Part shown: positions 44,579 through 53,772 of the stretch, in pieces
Layout: each line of letters starts with the position of its first letter
Position numbering within the stretch: position 1 is the first letter of the stretch
Origin: Altericroceibacterium xinjiangense
Lineage (GTDB): Bacteria; Pseudomonadota; Alphaproteobacteria; Sphingomonadales; Sphingomonadaceae
Assembly (NCBI RefSeq): GCF_003958635.1
Contig: NZ_RSEK01000008.1
Span: 1 to 64,000, forward strand
DNA length: 64,000 nucleotides
Direction: 5' to 3'
Translations under genes and position numbers: made by a program
The notes under the pieces: generated by a model
What the model saw: only the letters and a program-made list of their open reading frames with translations
What the model was told of the DNA's origin: nothing
The model's database searches: none

Positions 44579-45191
44579 GCTTTCGATCCGCCACCGGGTG
44601 GGGGAGCGGTCGCTAACGCTCGACACCCGCTCCGATGCGCGGATCACGGGCATTGTCGGGCCGTCGGGGGCGGGCAAGACGAGCGTGCTCAACTGCGTTG
44701 CCGGCCTGGCCCGACCAGCCGAAGGACGCATCGTCGTGGACGGCGTGACACTATTCGACCGCGCGAACCGGATCGACCTGCCGCCTGAACACCGCCGCGC
44801 AGGCTACGTCTTTCAGGACAACCGGCTGTTTCCGCACCTGCGCGTCGGCGCGAACCTGTCTTACGGGGAGCGACTGACCGATCCCGCCGAGCGGTGGATC
44901 GGGCATGACGAAGTGCTCGATTTCCTTGGCATCGGCCATCTCGTCCAGCGCTGGCCGGCAACCTTGTCCGGCGGGGAAGCGCGGCGGGTGGCGATAGGGC
45001 GCGCCTTGCTGGCAGCGCCCCGGTTCCTCCTGCTCGATGAGCCGCTGACCTCGCTCGACGCTGCGCGCCGGGAAGAAATCCTGCGCGTGATCGAACGGAT
45101 CCGCGATGAACTGGCGATCCCCATGATCCTCGTCAGCCACAGCAGGGATGAGATCGACCGGCTGACCGGCACGCTCATCACGATCGGATAA
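44568..45191 (+). CDS. modC: Molybdate ABC transporter ATPase, without Mop domain
   Basis: A 207-residue ABC ATPase. Walker A is GPSGAGKTS, signature LSGGEARRVAIGRAL, Walker B LLLDEPLTSLD. E. coli ModC has a further 140-150 residue Mop regulatory domain that is missing here; the stop follows directly after the ATPase fold, so the gene is a natural short form, not an obvious frameshift. It overlaps modB by 11 bases. Confidence 0.93.
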   Translation: MSFELSIRHRVGERSLTLDTRSDARITGIVGPSGAGKTSVLNCVAGLARPAEGRIVVDGVTLFDRANRIDLPPEHRRAGYVFQDNRLFPHLRVGANLSYGERLTDPAERWIGHDEVLDFLGIGHLVQRWPATLSGGEARRVAIGRALLAAPRFLLLDEPLTSLDAARREEILRVIERIRDELAIPMILVSHSRDEIDRLTGTLITIG

Positions 45192-45335
45192 AGCTTGGAC
45201 AGCGGGAGGCTCGGGAACTCCTACACCTGTCACTGTGGTCCCAGTCAGCCATATCTTAGCGGTGAGACGCAGCACGCACACACCGGGAAGCCAGTCTTGC
45301 GACCATCCCGGTAGTTTCGGCGCGTTGTGAGGAAG

Positions 45336-45411
45336 TGGTGCCGCTTACAGGACTCGAACCTGTGACCCCATCATTACGAATGATGTGCTCTACCAACTGA
45401 GCTAAAGCGGC
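45336..45411 (-). tRNA. tRNA-Thr (anticodon CGT)
   Basis: A 76-base gene with encoded CCA. Acceptor GCCGCTT pairs with AAGCGGC; anticodon loop TTCGTAA gives CGT; T-arm GGTTCGAGT. Confidence 0.95.
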
Positions 45412-45503
45412 ACTCCTGCGGGCCCTTAGCCGCGTTGGCGCCGGGCCGCAATGGCTGGAAATACCGACCGCAGCAAAGCCGCGCGTCGTCAGCCAATTGA
45501 AAA

Positions 45504-45577
45504 TGGAGGCCCGAGCCGGAATCGAACCGGCGTGCAAGGATTTGCAGTCCTCTGCGTAACCACTCCGCCATCGGGCC
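45504..45577 (-). tRNA. tRNA-Cys (anticodon GCA)
   Basis: A 74-base gene with encoded CCA. Acceptor GGCCCGA pairs with TCGGGCC; anticodon loop CTGCAAA gives GCA; T-arm GGTTCGATT. It lies about 90 bases from tRNA-Thr. Confidence 0.95.
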
Positions 45578-45787
45578 GGAGGCGCGGATTTGTGCGGCTT
45601 CCGCTTCTAAGTCAACTGCCTGGGCGCACAATTTTTCGCTTGGCCCATGCGGCCGCCGAGTTCCGCTGGGGGGGAAAGGGCGGCGATTGCCCGAATCTCC
45701 GCCGCGTACAGCGAGGAAAACGATGTTCCGGCACGGCAGGCTTGCGCCCCGGCCCCGTGGAAGGCAAGCCATCCGCAGGAGGACGCC

Positions 45788-47263
45788 ATGGCCGAAGAAA
45801 CACCCCGGATGCGCACCGTGCAGCAGAGCGAGGACCGATTCCTCGCCTCCGACGTGTTTGAAAGCGCCCGCCACACACTGCCTCCGCCGAACGGCACCGG
45901 CTCGATTCGCGAAGACGCGCGCGAGGTCGATATCTATCACACGTGCGACGTCGCGGTGATTGGCGGTGGGCCCGCCGGATGCGCGGCGGCCTGGGCAGCG
46001 GCAAAGGCCGGAGCCGACGTCACGCTGGTGGAACGGTACAACTGCCTTGGCGGGCTTTCGACCGGCGGGCTGGTCACGTGGATTGACCGGATGACCGACT
46101 GGCAGGGCAACCATGTCATCCAGGGTTTCGCACGCGAATTCATCGAGCGGATGCCCCCGGAAGCGGTTGCCGGCCCACCCCGCAGCGACTGGGGATCGCA
46201 GGACCCGATCAAGGCCGGCTATTGGGGCCAGCGGACCAGCGCGTTCCACGGGATCGTCCAGTGGGCGCCGACTCTCGATCCGGAGCGGATGAAGCTGAAC
46301 GCGCAGGAGATGCTGCTGGAAGCGGGCGTGCGGATCGTGTTCCACGCCTGGGCCGCGCGCCCGGTGGTGGAGGACGGCACGGCCAAGGGCGTGGTGTTCG
46401 AATCGAAGATGGGCCGCCACGCGTTGATGGCGAAGGTGGTCGTCGACACCACCGGGGACGGCGACATGTTCGCCCGTGCCGGGGCCGCGTTCGATACCGA
46501 TATTGAGGAAGGCGACGTCCACCACTCGATGAACACCGGCTGGGTGCTCGGCGGGGTGGACATGAACCGCTGGATCAACTGGAAAGTGCTCTATCCCGAG
46601 CAACTGCGCGAGTTGATGACCCGCGGGCGCGAAGCGCTGGGCTTTTTCCAGACGCCCTACGTCAGCTGGCGGCCCGATATCGCGCTGTTCCTCGGGCCGC
46701 GCCAGTCGGGCCTGTCCGCGCTCGACGTCGACGACATGACCGAGGTCGAAATCCGGTCCCACCGCCTGATGGAGGGGCACTGCCGCTTCTTCCGCGAGAA
46801 TGCGCCCGGATTCGAGAACGCGTATTCGCTGCAGAGCGCCTCGCAGCTGGGCGTGCGGCACACCCGGCGGCTGGCGGGGATCGGGCGGATCGAGCGCAAG
46901 GACTGGGGCGAAGGCAAGGCCGCGCCGGACGAAGTCGGGATCAGCCCGTCCGTCAGCCCGAAATTCCCGGTCGTCTCCGTGCCGTACGGAAGCCTGGTTC
47001 CGCGCGCGCTGGACGGATTGATGGCTGCCGGACGGCATGTCAGTTGCGACGCAAACAGCCACGGCTTCATGCGCGAGATCCCGCAGTGCTGGCTGACCGG
47101 TCATGCGGCGGGCGTCGGCGCGGCGGTGGCCGCCAATCGCGGAGTTCAGCCGCGTGCTATCGACGTGGACGAGGTTCGCGCAATCCTGCGTCAGCAGGGC
47201 GCGCACCTCACAGAGGATGCGAAGGTCGCCGCAGCGCGAACGGAAGCCGTCCCGGCAGAATGA
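45788..47263 (+). CDS. FAD-dependent oxidoreductase
   Basis: A 491-residue flavoprotein of the FAD-oxidored (PF12831-like) family. The dinucleotide loop is AVIGGGPAGCAAAWAAA (about 57-73), followed by ERYNCLGGLSTGG (flavin contact) and a second FAD region VVDTTGDGDMFARAG. No signal peptide or membrane anchor. Substrate unknown; family members oxidise or dehydrate varied organic acids. GGAGGACGCC precedes the ATG. It converges with an AAHS-type transporter gene five bases downstream. Confidence 0.88.
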   Translation: MAEETPRMRTVQQSEDRFLASDVFESARHTLPPPNGTGSIREDAREVDIYHTCDVAVIGGGPAGCAAAWAAAKAGADVTLVERYNCLGGLSTGGLVTWIDRMTDWQGNHVIQGFAREFIERMPPEAVAGPPRSDWGSQDPIKAGYWGQRTSAFHGIVQWAPTLDPERMKLNAQEMLLEAGVRIVFHAWAARPVVEDGTAKGVVFESKMGRHALMAKVVVDTTGDGDMFARAGAAFDTDIEEGDVHHSMNTGWVLGGVDMNRWINWKVLYPEQLRELMTRGREALGFFQTPYVSWRPDIALFLGPRQSGLSALDVDDMTEVEIRSHRLMEGHCRFFRENAPGFENAYSLQSASQLGVRHTRRLAGIGRIERKDWGEGKAAPDEVGISPSVSPKFPVVSVPYGSLVPRALDGLMAAGRHVSCDANSHGFMREIPQCWLTGHAAGVGAAVAANRGVQPRAIDVDEVRAILRQQGAHLTEDAKVAAARTEAVPAE

Positions 47264-47267
47264 AGCG

Positions 47268-48725
47268 TTACGCCGTGGCGGCGGCTCCCTTGGCCCCGCC
47301 ATCGGCGTTCTCCGCGCCTTCTGCGCTTTCCGAGATCGCCTTCTCTCCCGCACTCAGGCGCCGGGCAAAGCTCGACAGGGCCAGCACGCAGACCACGATC
47401 CCGGCGAGGCAAGCGGCGGAAAACAGATAACCGTCCAGCACTGCTTCCTCGCTGCCGAGGAACAACTGGGCACCAATGAGCGGGGCGGCCACTGCCGCGA
47501 ACTTGGCCATGAAACTCGCCCAGCCGCCACCCGTCGCGCGCACCGAGCTGGGATAGTAGATGCTGGTGATGGAAATCACCGCCGCATGCCCTGCGCCTAC
47601 AAAAATGGCGCCGATCAGGATAACGGGGATGAACAGCGCTCCCTCCAGCACCCATCCGAAGCCGATCAGCAGCAGGAATGGAATGCCGACAAGCGGGGCC
47701 AGCGTGATCCAGGCCGGTCCGCGTTTCTCGGTGAACAGCAGCAGCAGCACTCCGCCAATCGCGCCCAGCAGCGCCCCGATCGAACCGATATTCGTCGCCG
47801 ATTCGACCGTCAGCCCAAGCTCTTCAAGGAAAAGGACCCCGAAGGCGGATTTCAGGTAGATGGCGAACGAAGAGCAGAAGTACGCAATCCAGATCAGCGG
47901 CGTGATGTAGGCGAGCACCCCGTGGAACAGTTCGCGGAACTTCCCCACAGGCGATTCGCGGCCAGTCGTCTTGCGCTCATCCGAAAGGATGAAATTTCCG
48001 TAGCGCTGGGCTTCGAAGCCGGGATCGTAACGGCTCAGCAGCGGCGTGATCATGAAGGCCGGCCTGCCTTTTGCGACGAGCCAGCGAGCCGATTCGGGCA
48101 GCACGAAGTACAGCAGTATCGCCAGCAGAAACGTGATTGCTCCGCAGAAGAAGAAGACGCTGTCCCACCCGTAGCCTGGCGCCAGCCAGTTCGTGACCTG
48201 ACCGGCCGCGGCACCCCCTACGCTGAACCCGAGCATGATGATCGTAACCGAAGTCGCGCGCATCGTCTTGGGCATCGATTCGATGCTGAGCGACCATACG
48301 GGCGCCAGAAGCCCGCCGATCGCAAGTCCGCCCAGAAGGCGCAAGCCGACCAGCATTTCGGGCGTCTGGGCATAGCCGGTGACGAACGTAAGCACTGCGC
48401 TTAACACCGTGCAGATGATGATGACGGGCCGGCGCCCCATGAGATCGGCGATGTAGGAACCGACCAGGGAACCGATCATCTGGCCGAGGAAAGCAGCGGC
48501 GCTGACGTAGCCCATCGTGGTCTGGTCCAGACCCATTTCGTCGCGGATATAGGGCAGCGTGTAGGCGATCAGCGAGAAATCGAGCCCGTCGAAGAACGTG
48601 ACCAGAGAGGCCAGGATCAGGATGCGCCTGTGAAAGGCCGTAAACTTCAGCCCTTGCAGAAAATTGGCCACGTCCAGCGTTTCGCCGTCCGCTGGCTTGC
48701 CCGCCATCGCGTTCGTTTCCGCCAT
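47268..48725 (-). CDS. MFS transporter, aromatic acid:H+ symporter type
   Basis: A 485-residue transporter with 12 helices. Helix 1 holds FFDGLDFSLIAYTLPYI, including the conserved Asp of aromatic-acid/H+ symporters, and the GRRPVIII loop follows helix 2. A long cytoplasmic loop separates the halves (about 210-240), and an Ala-rich tail ends the protein. It probably imports an aromatic or related acid, perhaps the flavoprotein's substrate. Confidence 0.9.
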   Translation of the reverse strand: MAETNAMAGKPADGETLDVANFLQGLKFTAFHRRILILASLVTFFDGLDFSLIAYTLPYIRDEMGLDQTTMGYVSAAAFLGQMIGSLVGSYIADLMGRRPVIIICTVLSAVLTFVTGYAQTPEMLVGLRLLGGLAIGGLLAPVWSLSIESMPKTMRATSVTIIMLGFSVGGAAAGQVTNWLAPGYGWDSVFFFCGAITFLLAILLYFVLPESARWLVAKGRPAFMITPLLSRYDPGFEAQRYGNFILSDERKTTGRESPVGKFRELFHGVLAYITPLIWIAYFCSSFAIYLKSAFGVLFLEELGLTVESATNIGSIGALLGAIGGVLLLLFTEKRGPAWITLAPLVGIPFLLLIGFGWVLEGALFIPVILIGAIFVGAGHAAVISITSIYYPSSVRATGGGWASFMAKFAAVAAPLIGAQLFLGSEEAVLDGYLFSAACLAGIVVCVLALSSFARRLSAGEKAISESAEGAENADGGAKGAAATA

Positions 48726-48870
48726 GTCTGTCCTCTCCCACGCCGGGCCTCTTGCTCAAGGCCGATTGCTGGCGCGCTGTACGCGAGTTCGTATCAGCAA
48801 ACCGCGCGCGGACAAAGAGAGAGCACGCGGACGGGAAGGACAGACGATCCAGAAATGCGGACGGATCCGA

Positions 48871-50070
48871 TCAGGGTGCCGAACTGTTGATGCCCATGCC
48901 CTGAAGGTAGCGCTTGATGTTGCGAGCCGCCTGCCGCAGCCGCTGCTCGTTCTCGACCATCGCAATGCGCACATAGCCTTCGCCGTCTTCGCCGTAGCCG
49001 ACTCCGGGTGCCACCGCGACTTCGGCCTGGGTCAGCAGTTGCTTGGAAAATTCCAGGCTGCCCATGTGCTTCAAGGCCGGCGGAAGGGGAGCCCAGGCGA
49101 ACATCGATGCGGGCGGCGGGGGAATGTCCCATCCGGCGCGAGCGAACGCTTCGACCATCACGTCGCGGCGCTTGTGATACAATTCCCGGTTCCGCTCGAC
49201 GATGTCCTGCGGGCCGTTCAGCGCCGCCACGGCGGCGGACTGGATCGGAGTGAACGCGCCATAGTCGAGATAGGACTTCACGCGGGTTAGCGCGGCGATC
49301 AGGTCCTTGTTGCCGACCGCGAAACCAATGCGCCATCCGGCCATGGAGAACGTCTTGGACAAGGACGTAAACTCGATCGCGACATCCTTCGCCCCCTTGG
49401 CCTGAAGGATCGAGGGAGTCGGCTTGCCGTCGTAGTAAAGCTCCGAATAGGCGAGATCCGAAAGGATCCAGACCTTGTGGAACTTCGCCCAGTCGACCAG
49501 CCGTTCATAGAACGCGAGGTCGACCACTTCGGCGGTCGGGTTGGAGGGATAATTCACCACCAGCACGCTTGGGCGCGGGGCGGTGAAGACCATCGCCTTC
49601 TCCAGCGCCTCAAAATACCGTTCGTCCGGCGTCGTCGGGACGGACCGGATCGATGCCCCGGCAATGATGAAGCCGTAAGTGTGGATCGGATAGCTTGGAT
49701 TCGGGGCGAGCACCGTGTCGCCCGGCGCGATTATCGCAGTGGCGAGGCTGGCCAGCCCTTCCTTGGAGCCCAGCGTGACGACCACCTCGGTTTCCGGATC
49801 GAGATCGACCTCGAACCGGCGGGCGTAATAGGCCGCCTGCGCCTTGCGCAGCCCCGGGATGCCCTTGGATTGCGAATACCCGTGGGCGTCGGGCTTGCGG
49901 GCGACTTCACACAGCTTGTCGATTACGTGGTCGGGCGGTGGCAGATCCGGATTGCCCATGCCCAGGTCAATGATGTCACGACCGCCCGCACGGGCTGCCG
50001 CACGCATCGCGTTGACTTCGGCGATGACATAGGGCGGCAGTCGCTTGATGCGGTAAAAATCGTTATCCAT
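48871..50070 (-). CDS. alaC: AlaC-type aminotransferase
   Basis: A 399-residue PLP aminotransferase, fold type I. The PLP Lys lies in SLSKTFSMAGWRIGF (about 236-250), with DLGMGNPDLPPP near residue 38 and NYPSNPTAE near 168. Similarity to E. coli AlaC (glutamate-pyruvate transaminase) runs throughout; databases often call such proteins LL-diaminopimelate aminotransferase. The start at 50070 has GAGG upstream. It is divergent from phaC. Confidence 0.88.
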   Translation of the reverse strand: MDNDFYRIKRLPPYVIAEVNAMRAAARAGGRDIIDLGMGNPDLPPPDHVIDKLCEVARKPDAHGYSQSKGIPGLRKAQAAYYARRFEVDLDPETEVVVTLGSKEGLASLATAIIAPGDTVLAPNPSYPIHTYGFIIAGASIRSVPTTPDERYFEALEKAMVFTAPRPSVLVVNYPSNPTAEVVDLAFYERLVDWAKFHKVWILSDLAYSELYYDGKPTPSILQAKGAKDVAIEFTSLSKTFSMAGWRIGFAVGNKDLIAALTRVKSYLDYGAFTPIQSAAVAALNGPQDIVERNRELYHKRRDVMVEAFARAGWDIPPPPASMFAWAPLPPALKHMGSLEFSKQLLTQAEVAVAPGVGYGEDGEGYVRIAMVENEQRLRQAARNIKRYLQGMGINSSAP

Positions 50071-50091
50071 GACCTCGGCTTCGAAACTTGA

Positions 50092-50112
50092 TTGCGGGCC
50101 CCGTGCCCGCAA
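50092..50112. promoter_or_regulatory. Inverted repeat in alaC-phaC divergent region
   Basis: TTGCGGGC and GCCCGCAA are perfect 8-base arms around a five-base loop. A second inverted pair, GCAAC and GTTGC, lies at 50146-50160. Either could be an operator; TGC/GCA half-sites recall PhaR. Confidence 0.4.
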
Positions 50113-50213
50113 GGTGCGCGATAGTGGCCGAATCCTTATCCTGGCGCAACGAAGTGTTGCAGCCGGGGCGATCTGTCCTCACACAAGGACCCAGCCGGCT
50201 CGAGGTAAAAACG

Positions 50214-52091
50214 ATGACTGACCGCAAAAGCTCCGCCGAGACTTTAGACGCCGCAGACGTGTTCACCGAAATGCTGCGAATACAGGGTGAAACCGCGCGG
50301 CAGATGATGGAAAGCTTTCTGCCGCAGGCGGACAAGTCCGGGCCGAATGAGGACGCGCTCTCCCAGTGGAGAGATGCGGCGGAAAACCTGCAGCGCCTTT
50401 GGGTCGATTTTCACGCGCAGCAAACACCGCCGGAAATGCCCGCGGCATTCCTGGCCGATCCTTCCCAGTGGTTCGGGCTGATGCAGGCCTGGCAGCAGCA
50501 GATGACCGACACCAGCCGGCAGCAGCAGCTGTGGCAGGAAGGCGTCACGCTGTGGGAGGATATCCTTGCCCTGTATGGAATGGGCCCCAAGGGAGAGAAG
50601 GACGCGATCCCCGCGCTGCCCCGCTCCGATCGCCGCTTTGCCGACGCAGCCTGGCGGGAACAGCCGGTTTTCGCGCTGATCCACCAGACCTACCTTCTGC
50701 TGGCCGAACGCATCCGCGAATCGGTCGACACGCTGGAAGGTCTGAACGACGACCAGCGCGAGCAGCTCCGCTTTGCAACCCGCAGCGTGCTCGACGCGAT
50801 GAGTCCGGCGAACTTCCCGATGATGAACCCGGTCGTGCTGGAGCGTGCGCTGGAAACGCGGGGCGGCAACCTGGTCAAGGGCATGGAGCGGCTCGCGGCC
50901 GATCTGGAACGCGGGCAGCTGACCCATACCGACAGCAGCGCCTTCGTTCTGGGGGAGAACATCGCCTGCACCCCGGGCAAGGTGGTGCATGAGACCGAGC
51001 TCTACCAGCTGATCCAGTATTCCCCGACCACCGAGGACGTGCTGGAAATCCCGCTGGTGATCTTCGCGCCGTGGATCAACCGGTTCTACATCCTCGACCT
51101 GAACCGGAAGAAGAGCTTCGTGCGCTGGGCCGTCGAGCAGGGCATCACGGTGTTCATCGTCAGCTGGCGGTCGGCCGACGAAAGCCTGTCCCACATCGAG
51201 TGGGACGATTACGTCCGTGCCCAGATCGAGACGATCGACTTTGTCCGCAAACGGCTTTCGGTCCCGGCCGTCCACGCGATCGGCTATTGCGTCGCGGGGA
51301 CCACCCTCGCGGCGACTCTGGCAATCCTGGCCCGGCGGGGCGAGGCCGAAAAGGTCCGCAGCGCGACCTTCCTCACCGCGCAGGTCGACTTTGAGCGAGC
51401 CGGCGAACTGAAGCTGTTCGTCGACGATGCTCAGCTCGAACTGATCCGGCAGGCAAGCCAAGGCGGCTTTCTCGACGGGCGCTATATGGCCGCGACCTTT
51501 AACCTGCTGCGCGGCAGCGACCTGATCTGGAACTACGTCGTCAATCACTACCTGCTGGGGGAGGATTATCCGGCGTTCGACCTGCTCCACTGGAACGGCG
51601 ACGTGACCAACCTGCCCGCGAAATGGCACATGAGCTATCTGCAGGATCTCTACCGCGACAACCGGCTGGTAACCCCCGACGCCTTGTCGGCCGACGGCAC
51701 GCCGATCGACCTGACCCGGATCGAGACACCCGCCTACGTTCAGGCGGGGCGGGAGGACCATATCGCCCCTGCAGAAAGCGTGTTCCGGATACTGGAGCAT
51801 TTTTCCGGCCCGACCCGTTTCGTGCTGGCGGGCAGCGGCCACATCGCCGGAGTGGTTAACCCGCCGGAAGCGCGCAAGTACCAGCACTGGACGCTCGACC
51901 GCGAACCCGGGTCCTATGAAGATTTCGTCGCTTCCGCGAAGGAACACCCAGGAAGCTGGTGGGAGGACTGGCTGGTCTGGCTGGTGGTGCAGTCCGGGGC
52001 CAAGGTCCCTGCCAAGGGCAAGCGCAAGCCCGGCGGCCGGGGCGATAAGGTGATCAGCGACGCCCCCGGCAGCTATGTGACGATGCGGTAG
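50214..52091 (+). CDS. phaC: Class I poly(3-hydroxyalkanoate) synthase
   Basis: A 625-residue PHA polymerase. The lipase-like box is GYCVAG with the nucleophile Cys359; the catalytic Asp and His lie in AGREDHIAP (about residue 515) and GSGHIAGV (about 544). The N-terminal domain (about 100-260) and length fit class I, which polymerises short-chain hydroxyacyl-CoAs. The ATG at 50214 follows GAGG. The phasin gene is next; phaA and phaB are not in the window. Confidence 0.96.
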   Translation: MTDRKSSAETLDAADVFTEMLRIQGETARQMMESFLPQADKSGPNEDALSQWRDAAENLQRLWVDFHAQQTPPEMPAAFLADPSQWFGLMQAWQQQMTDTSRQQQLWQEGVTLWEDILALYGMGPKGEKDAIPALPRSDRRFADAAWREQPVFALIHQTYLLLAERIRESVDTLEGLNDDQREQLRFATRSVLDAMSPANFPMMNPVVLERALETRGGNLVKGMERLAADLERGQLTHTDSSAFVLGENIACTPGKVVHETELYQLIQYSPTTEDVLEIPLVIFAPWINRFYILDLNRKKSFVRWAVEQGITVFIVSWRSADESLSHIEWDDYVRAQIETIDFVRKRLSVPAVHAIGYCVAGTTLAATLAILARRGEAEKVRSATFLTAQVDFERAGELKLFVDDAQLELIRQASQGGFLDGRYMAATFNLLRGSDLIWNYVVNHYLLGEDYPAFDLLHWNGDVTNLPAKWHMSYLQDLYRDNRLVTPDALSADGTPIDLTRIETPAYVQAGREDHIAPAESVFRILEHFSGPTRFVLAGSGHIAGVVNPPEARKYQHWTLDREPGSYEDFVASAKEHPGSWWEDWLVWLVVQSGAKVPAKGKRKPGGRGDKVISDAPGSYVTMR

Positions 52092-52186
52092 CAGCGACCT
52101 GTTTGCCTTGGCGCGATCATCGGGCGCCGAACGGCCCGGCCCGGCCCGGTCCGGCCCCCGCAAGCTGCCCCCTTGTCCAGCACCTC

Positions 52187-52201
52187 TTGTGCACCGCACA
52201 A
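52187..52201. promoter_or_regulatory. PhaR-like operator, upstream copy
   Basis: TTGTGC-ACC-GCACAA is a perfect 15-base inverted repeat containing TGC-N3-GCA, the half-site spacing described for PhaR repressors in alphaproteobacteria. It lies just before the phasin -35 box. Confidence 0.6.
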
Positions 52202-52206
52202 TATCC

Positions 52207-52234
52207 TTGACTTAGTTAGGTTTGCAGCTACTTT
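52207..52234 (+). promoter_or_regulatory. Candidate promoter of the phasin gene
   Basis: TTGACT (52207-52212), 16 bases, TACTTT (52229-52234). The two PhaR-like sites flank it. Confidence 0.5.
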
Positions 52235-52235
52235 G

Positions 52236-52244
52236 TGCGCTGCA
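52236..52244. promoter_or_regulatory. PhaR-like operator, downstream copy
   Basis: TGC-GCT-GCA with TTG and ACAA flanks, a slightly imperfect version of the upstream site, next to the -10 box. Confidence 0.55.
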
Positions 52245-52280
52245 ACAATCATTGGTGCATGAGCGAGGAGCCTCGGGACA

Positions 52281-53096
52281 ATGTCCGATAGGGAAGATCA
52301 GGCCGCGGAAAAGGCCGATACGGTCGCCGCAGCCGACATGAACAATTCATCGGCGCAGGCTGAAGCGGAAAAATCGGCTTTGGCTGACAGCGCATCCGCT
52401 GAAGCCGAAGCGGACCAGCCTGAACCGGCAGCACCCTCCGCGACCGAGACTGTTTCGGAAGCCCAACCCGCGTCCAAGGCCCGCCCGCGGCGTGCGGCTC
52501 AAAAGGCTTCTCAGAAGCCTGCGAAAGCCAAACCTGCCGGAAAGCAGGCCAAGGCAAAGGCGGAGACTGTCAAGCGTACGAGCGCAGCCCCGGCCAAGGC
52601 CGAGCTCCAGGATTCCCTCTCCCAACCGACGATTACCGAATTGAAGGAAAAGATCATGGATACCCGGCAAGGACCCGATTACAGCAAGCTCGTCAGCGAA
52701 GCGATGAACGAGATGCAGTCGCGCGCCAAGACGGCTTACGAAAAGTCGACCGAAGTTGCGGGCGAAATCACCGAGCTCGCCAAGGGCAACGCCGAAGCGG
52801 TCGCGGAATCGGGCAAGGTCCTCGCCGGCGGCGTGCAGGAACTCGGCAAGACCTATGTCGAGGAAGCCAAGACCGCTTACGAGATGATGACTGCCGATCT
52901 CAAGGAAATGGCTGCGGTCAAGAGCCCGACCGAGCTTTTCCAGCTTCAGAGCCGCCTGGTGCGTCGCAACTTCGACGCCGTCGTGGCTTACAACTCGAAG
53001 AATTCCGAAGCGATGCTCAAGCTCGCCAACGAAGCTTTCGCGCCGATTTCCGGCCGCATCAACCTTGCGGCCGACCGGATGGCGAAGATCGCCTGA
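52281..53096 (+). CDS. Phasin family protein
   Basis: A 271-residue granule-associated protein. Residues 1-115 are low complexity, rich in Ala, Lys, Glu and Pro (PhaF-like or linker character), and the phasin domain follows (about 130-265), amphipathic and heptad-like. An internal Met at about 126 begins a standard phasin (MDTRQGPDYSKLV), so a short form is possible. CGAGGAGCC precedes the ATG. It coats PHA granules made by the upstream synthase. Confidence 0.92.
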   Translation: MSDREDQAAEKADTVAAADMNNSSAQAEAEKSALADSASAEAEADQPEPAAPSATETVSEAQPASKARPRRAAQKASQKPAKAKPAGKQAKAKAETVKRTSAAPAKAELQDSLSQPTITELKEKIMDTRQGPDYSKLVSEAMNEMQSRAKTAYEKSTEVAGEITELAKGNAEAVAESGKVLAGGVQELGKTYVEEAKTAYEMMTADLKEMAAVKSPTELFQLQSRLVRRNFDAVVAYNSKNSEAMLKLANEAFAPISGRINLAADRMAKIA

Positions 53097-53138
53097 TAGG
53101 CGATTCGCACGGTCTCGCGTCCCTCGGGACGGAACCAG

Positions 53139-53180
53139 ACGGGCTGGCCGGCATTGCCGGTTAGCCCGTTTTGCTTTTGT
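53139..53180 (+). terminator. Rho-independent terminator of the phasin gene
   Basis: Outer stem ACGGGCT with AGCCCGT, inner stem CCGGC with GCCGG, followed by TTTTGCTTTTG. Confidence 0.8.
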
Positions 53181-53245
53181 TCGACGCATGCCGAATTGGC
53201 GTGCGCATCTTGCAGGTCAGCTTCGCGATACGATATTCGGCTTCC

Positions 53246-53680
53246 ATGAAGTTTCTCCAGCCTCTCTGTCCCACCCGAAATGCGGGCCTCACCTCGATCC
53301 CGGGGGCCTCGATTCAAGGGGCAGCCCCGGCGCACCGTCAAGCGGCGGGCCCCGGCGAAGACGACCCTGTCCGCCGCGACGGAGAAGGTCAGCTTGGGCT
53401 CGCGACCCGCGCCCGGGCAAAGCCGAAGAAGCCCAGCCAGTACAAGGTACTGATGCTGAACGACGATTATACTCCGATGGAATTCGTGGTGATCGTCCTC
53501 AAACGCTTTTTCCGGATGGACCTGGAACAAGCCACGCGGGTCATGCTCCACGTTCACCAGCGCGGTGTCGGGGTGTGCGGCATCTTTCCCTACGAAGTCG
53601 CGGAAACCAAGGTGAACCAGGTGATGGATTTCGCGCGCGAGAACCAGCACCCGCTCCAGTGCACGCTGGAGAAAGCCTGA
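53246..53680 (+). CDS. clpS: ATP-dependent Clp protease adaptor ClpS
   Basis: A 144-residue adaptor that delivers N-degron substrates to ClpAP. The core (about 60-144) has the [12 protein letters not shown] start, [13 protein letters not shown] and the [17 protein letters not shown] end, including residues forming the N-degron pocket. The N-terminal 55 residues are low-similarity, and the start is uncertain; 53246 is the ATG nearest the core with a reasonable length. clpA is not in the window. Confidence 0.9.
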   Translation: MKFLQPLCPTRNAGLTSIPGASIQGAAPAHRQAAGPGEDDPVRRDGEGQLGLATRARAKPKKPSQYKVLMLNDDYTPMEFVVIVLKRFFRMDLEQATRVMLHVHQRGVGVCGIFPYEVAETKVNQVMDFARENQHPLQCTLEKA

Positions 53681-53772
53681 CGCCCGGCGCGAAAATCCGC
53701 GCATGACACATCGGGGTGCGGCGCTATAGACGTGTCGACTTCCCGCAAACCTACCGGCGATCAGCAGCACCC

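Noticed and set aside
45451-45861. Plus-strand frame beginning over tRNA-Cys
   Set aside because: Part of it is the translated antisense of tRNA-Cys, and the rest overlaps the real ATG region of the flavoprotein gene in another frame.
45374-47353. Minus-strand open frame of about 659 codons
   Set aside because: It reads through two tRNA genes and antisense to the flavoprotein gene.
52125-52160. GGCCCG-type short repeats after phaC
   Set aside because: Irregular GC-rich repeats with no T-tract and no clear structure; probably simple sequence bias.
50244-52199. Minus-strand open frame of about 651 codons
   Set aside because: It is exactly antisense to phaC and has shadow-frame composition.
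53131-53160. GGAAC followed by GC-rich sequence as another EcfG promoter
   Set aside because: No CGTT occurs at 16-17 bases, and the stretch belongs to the phasin terminator.
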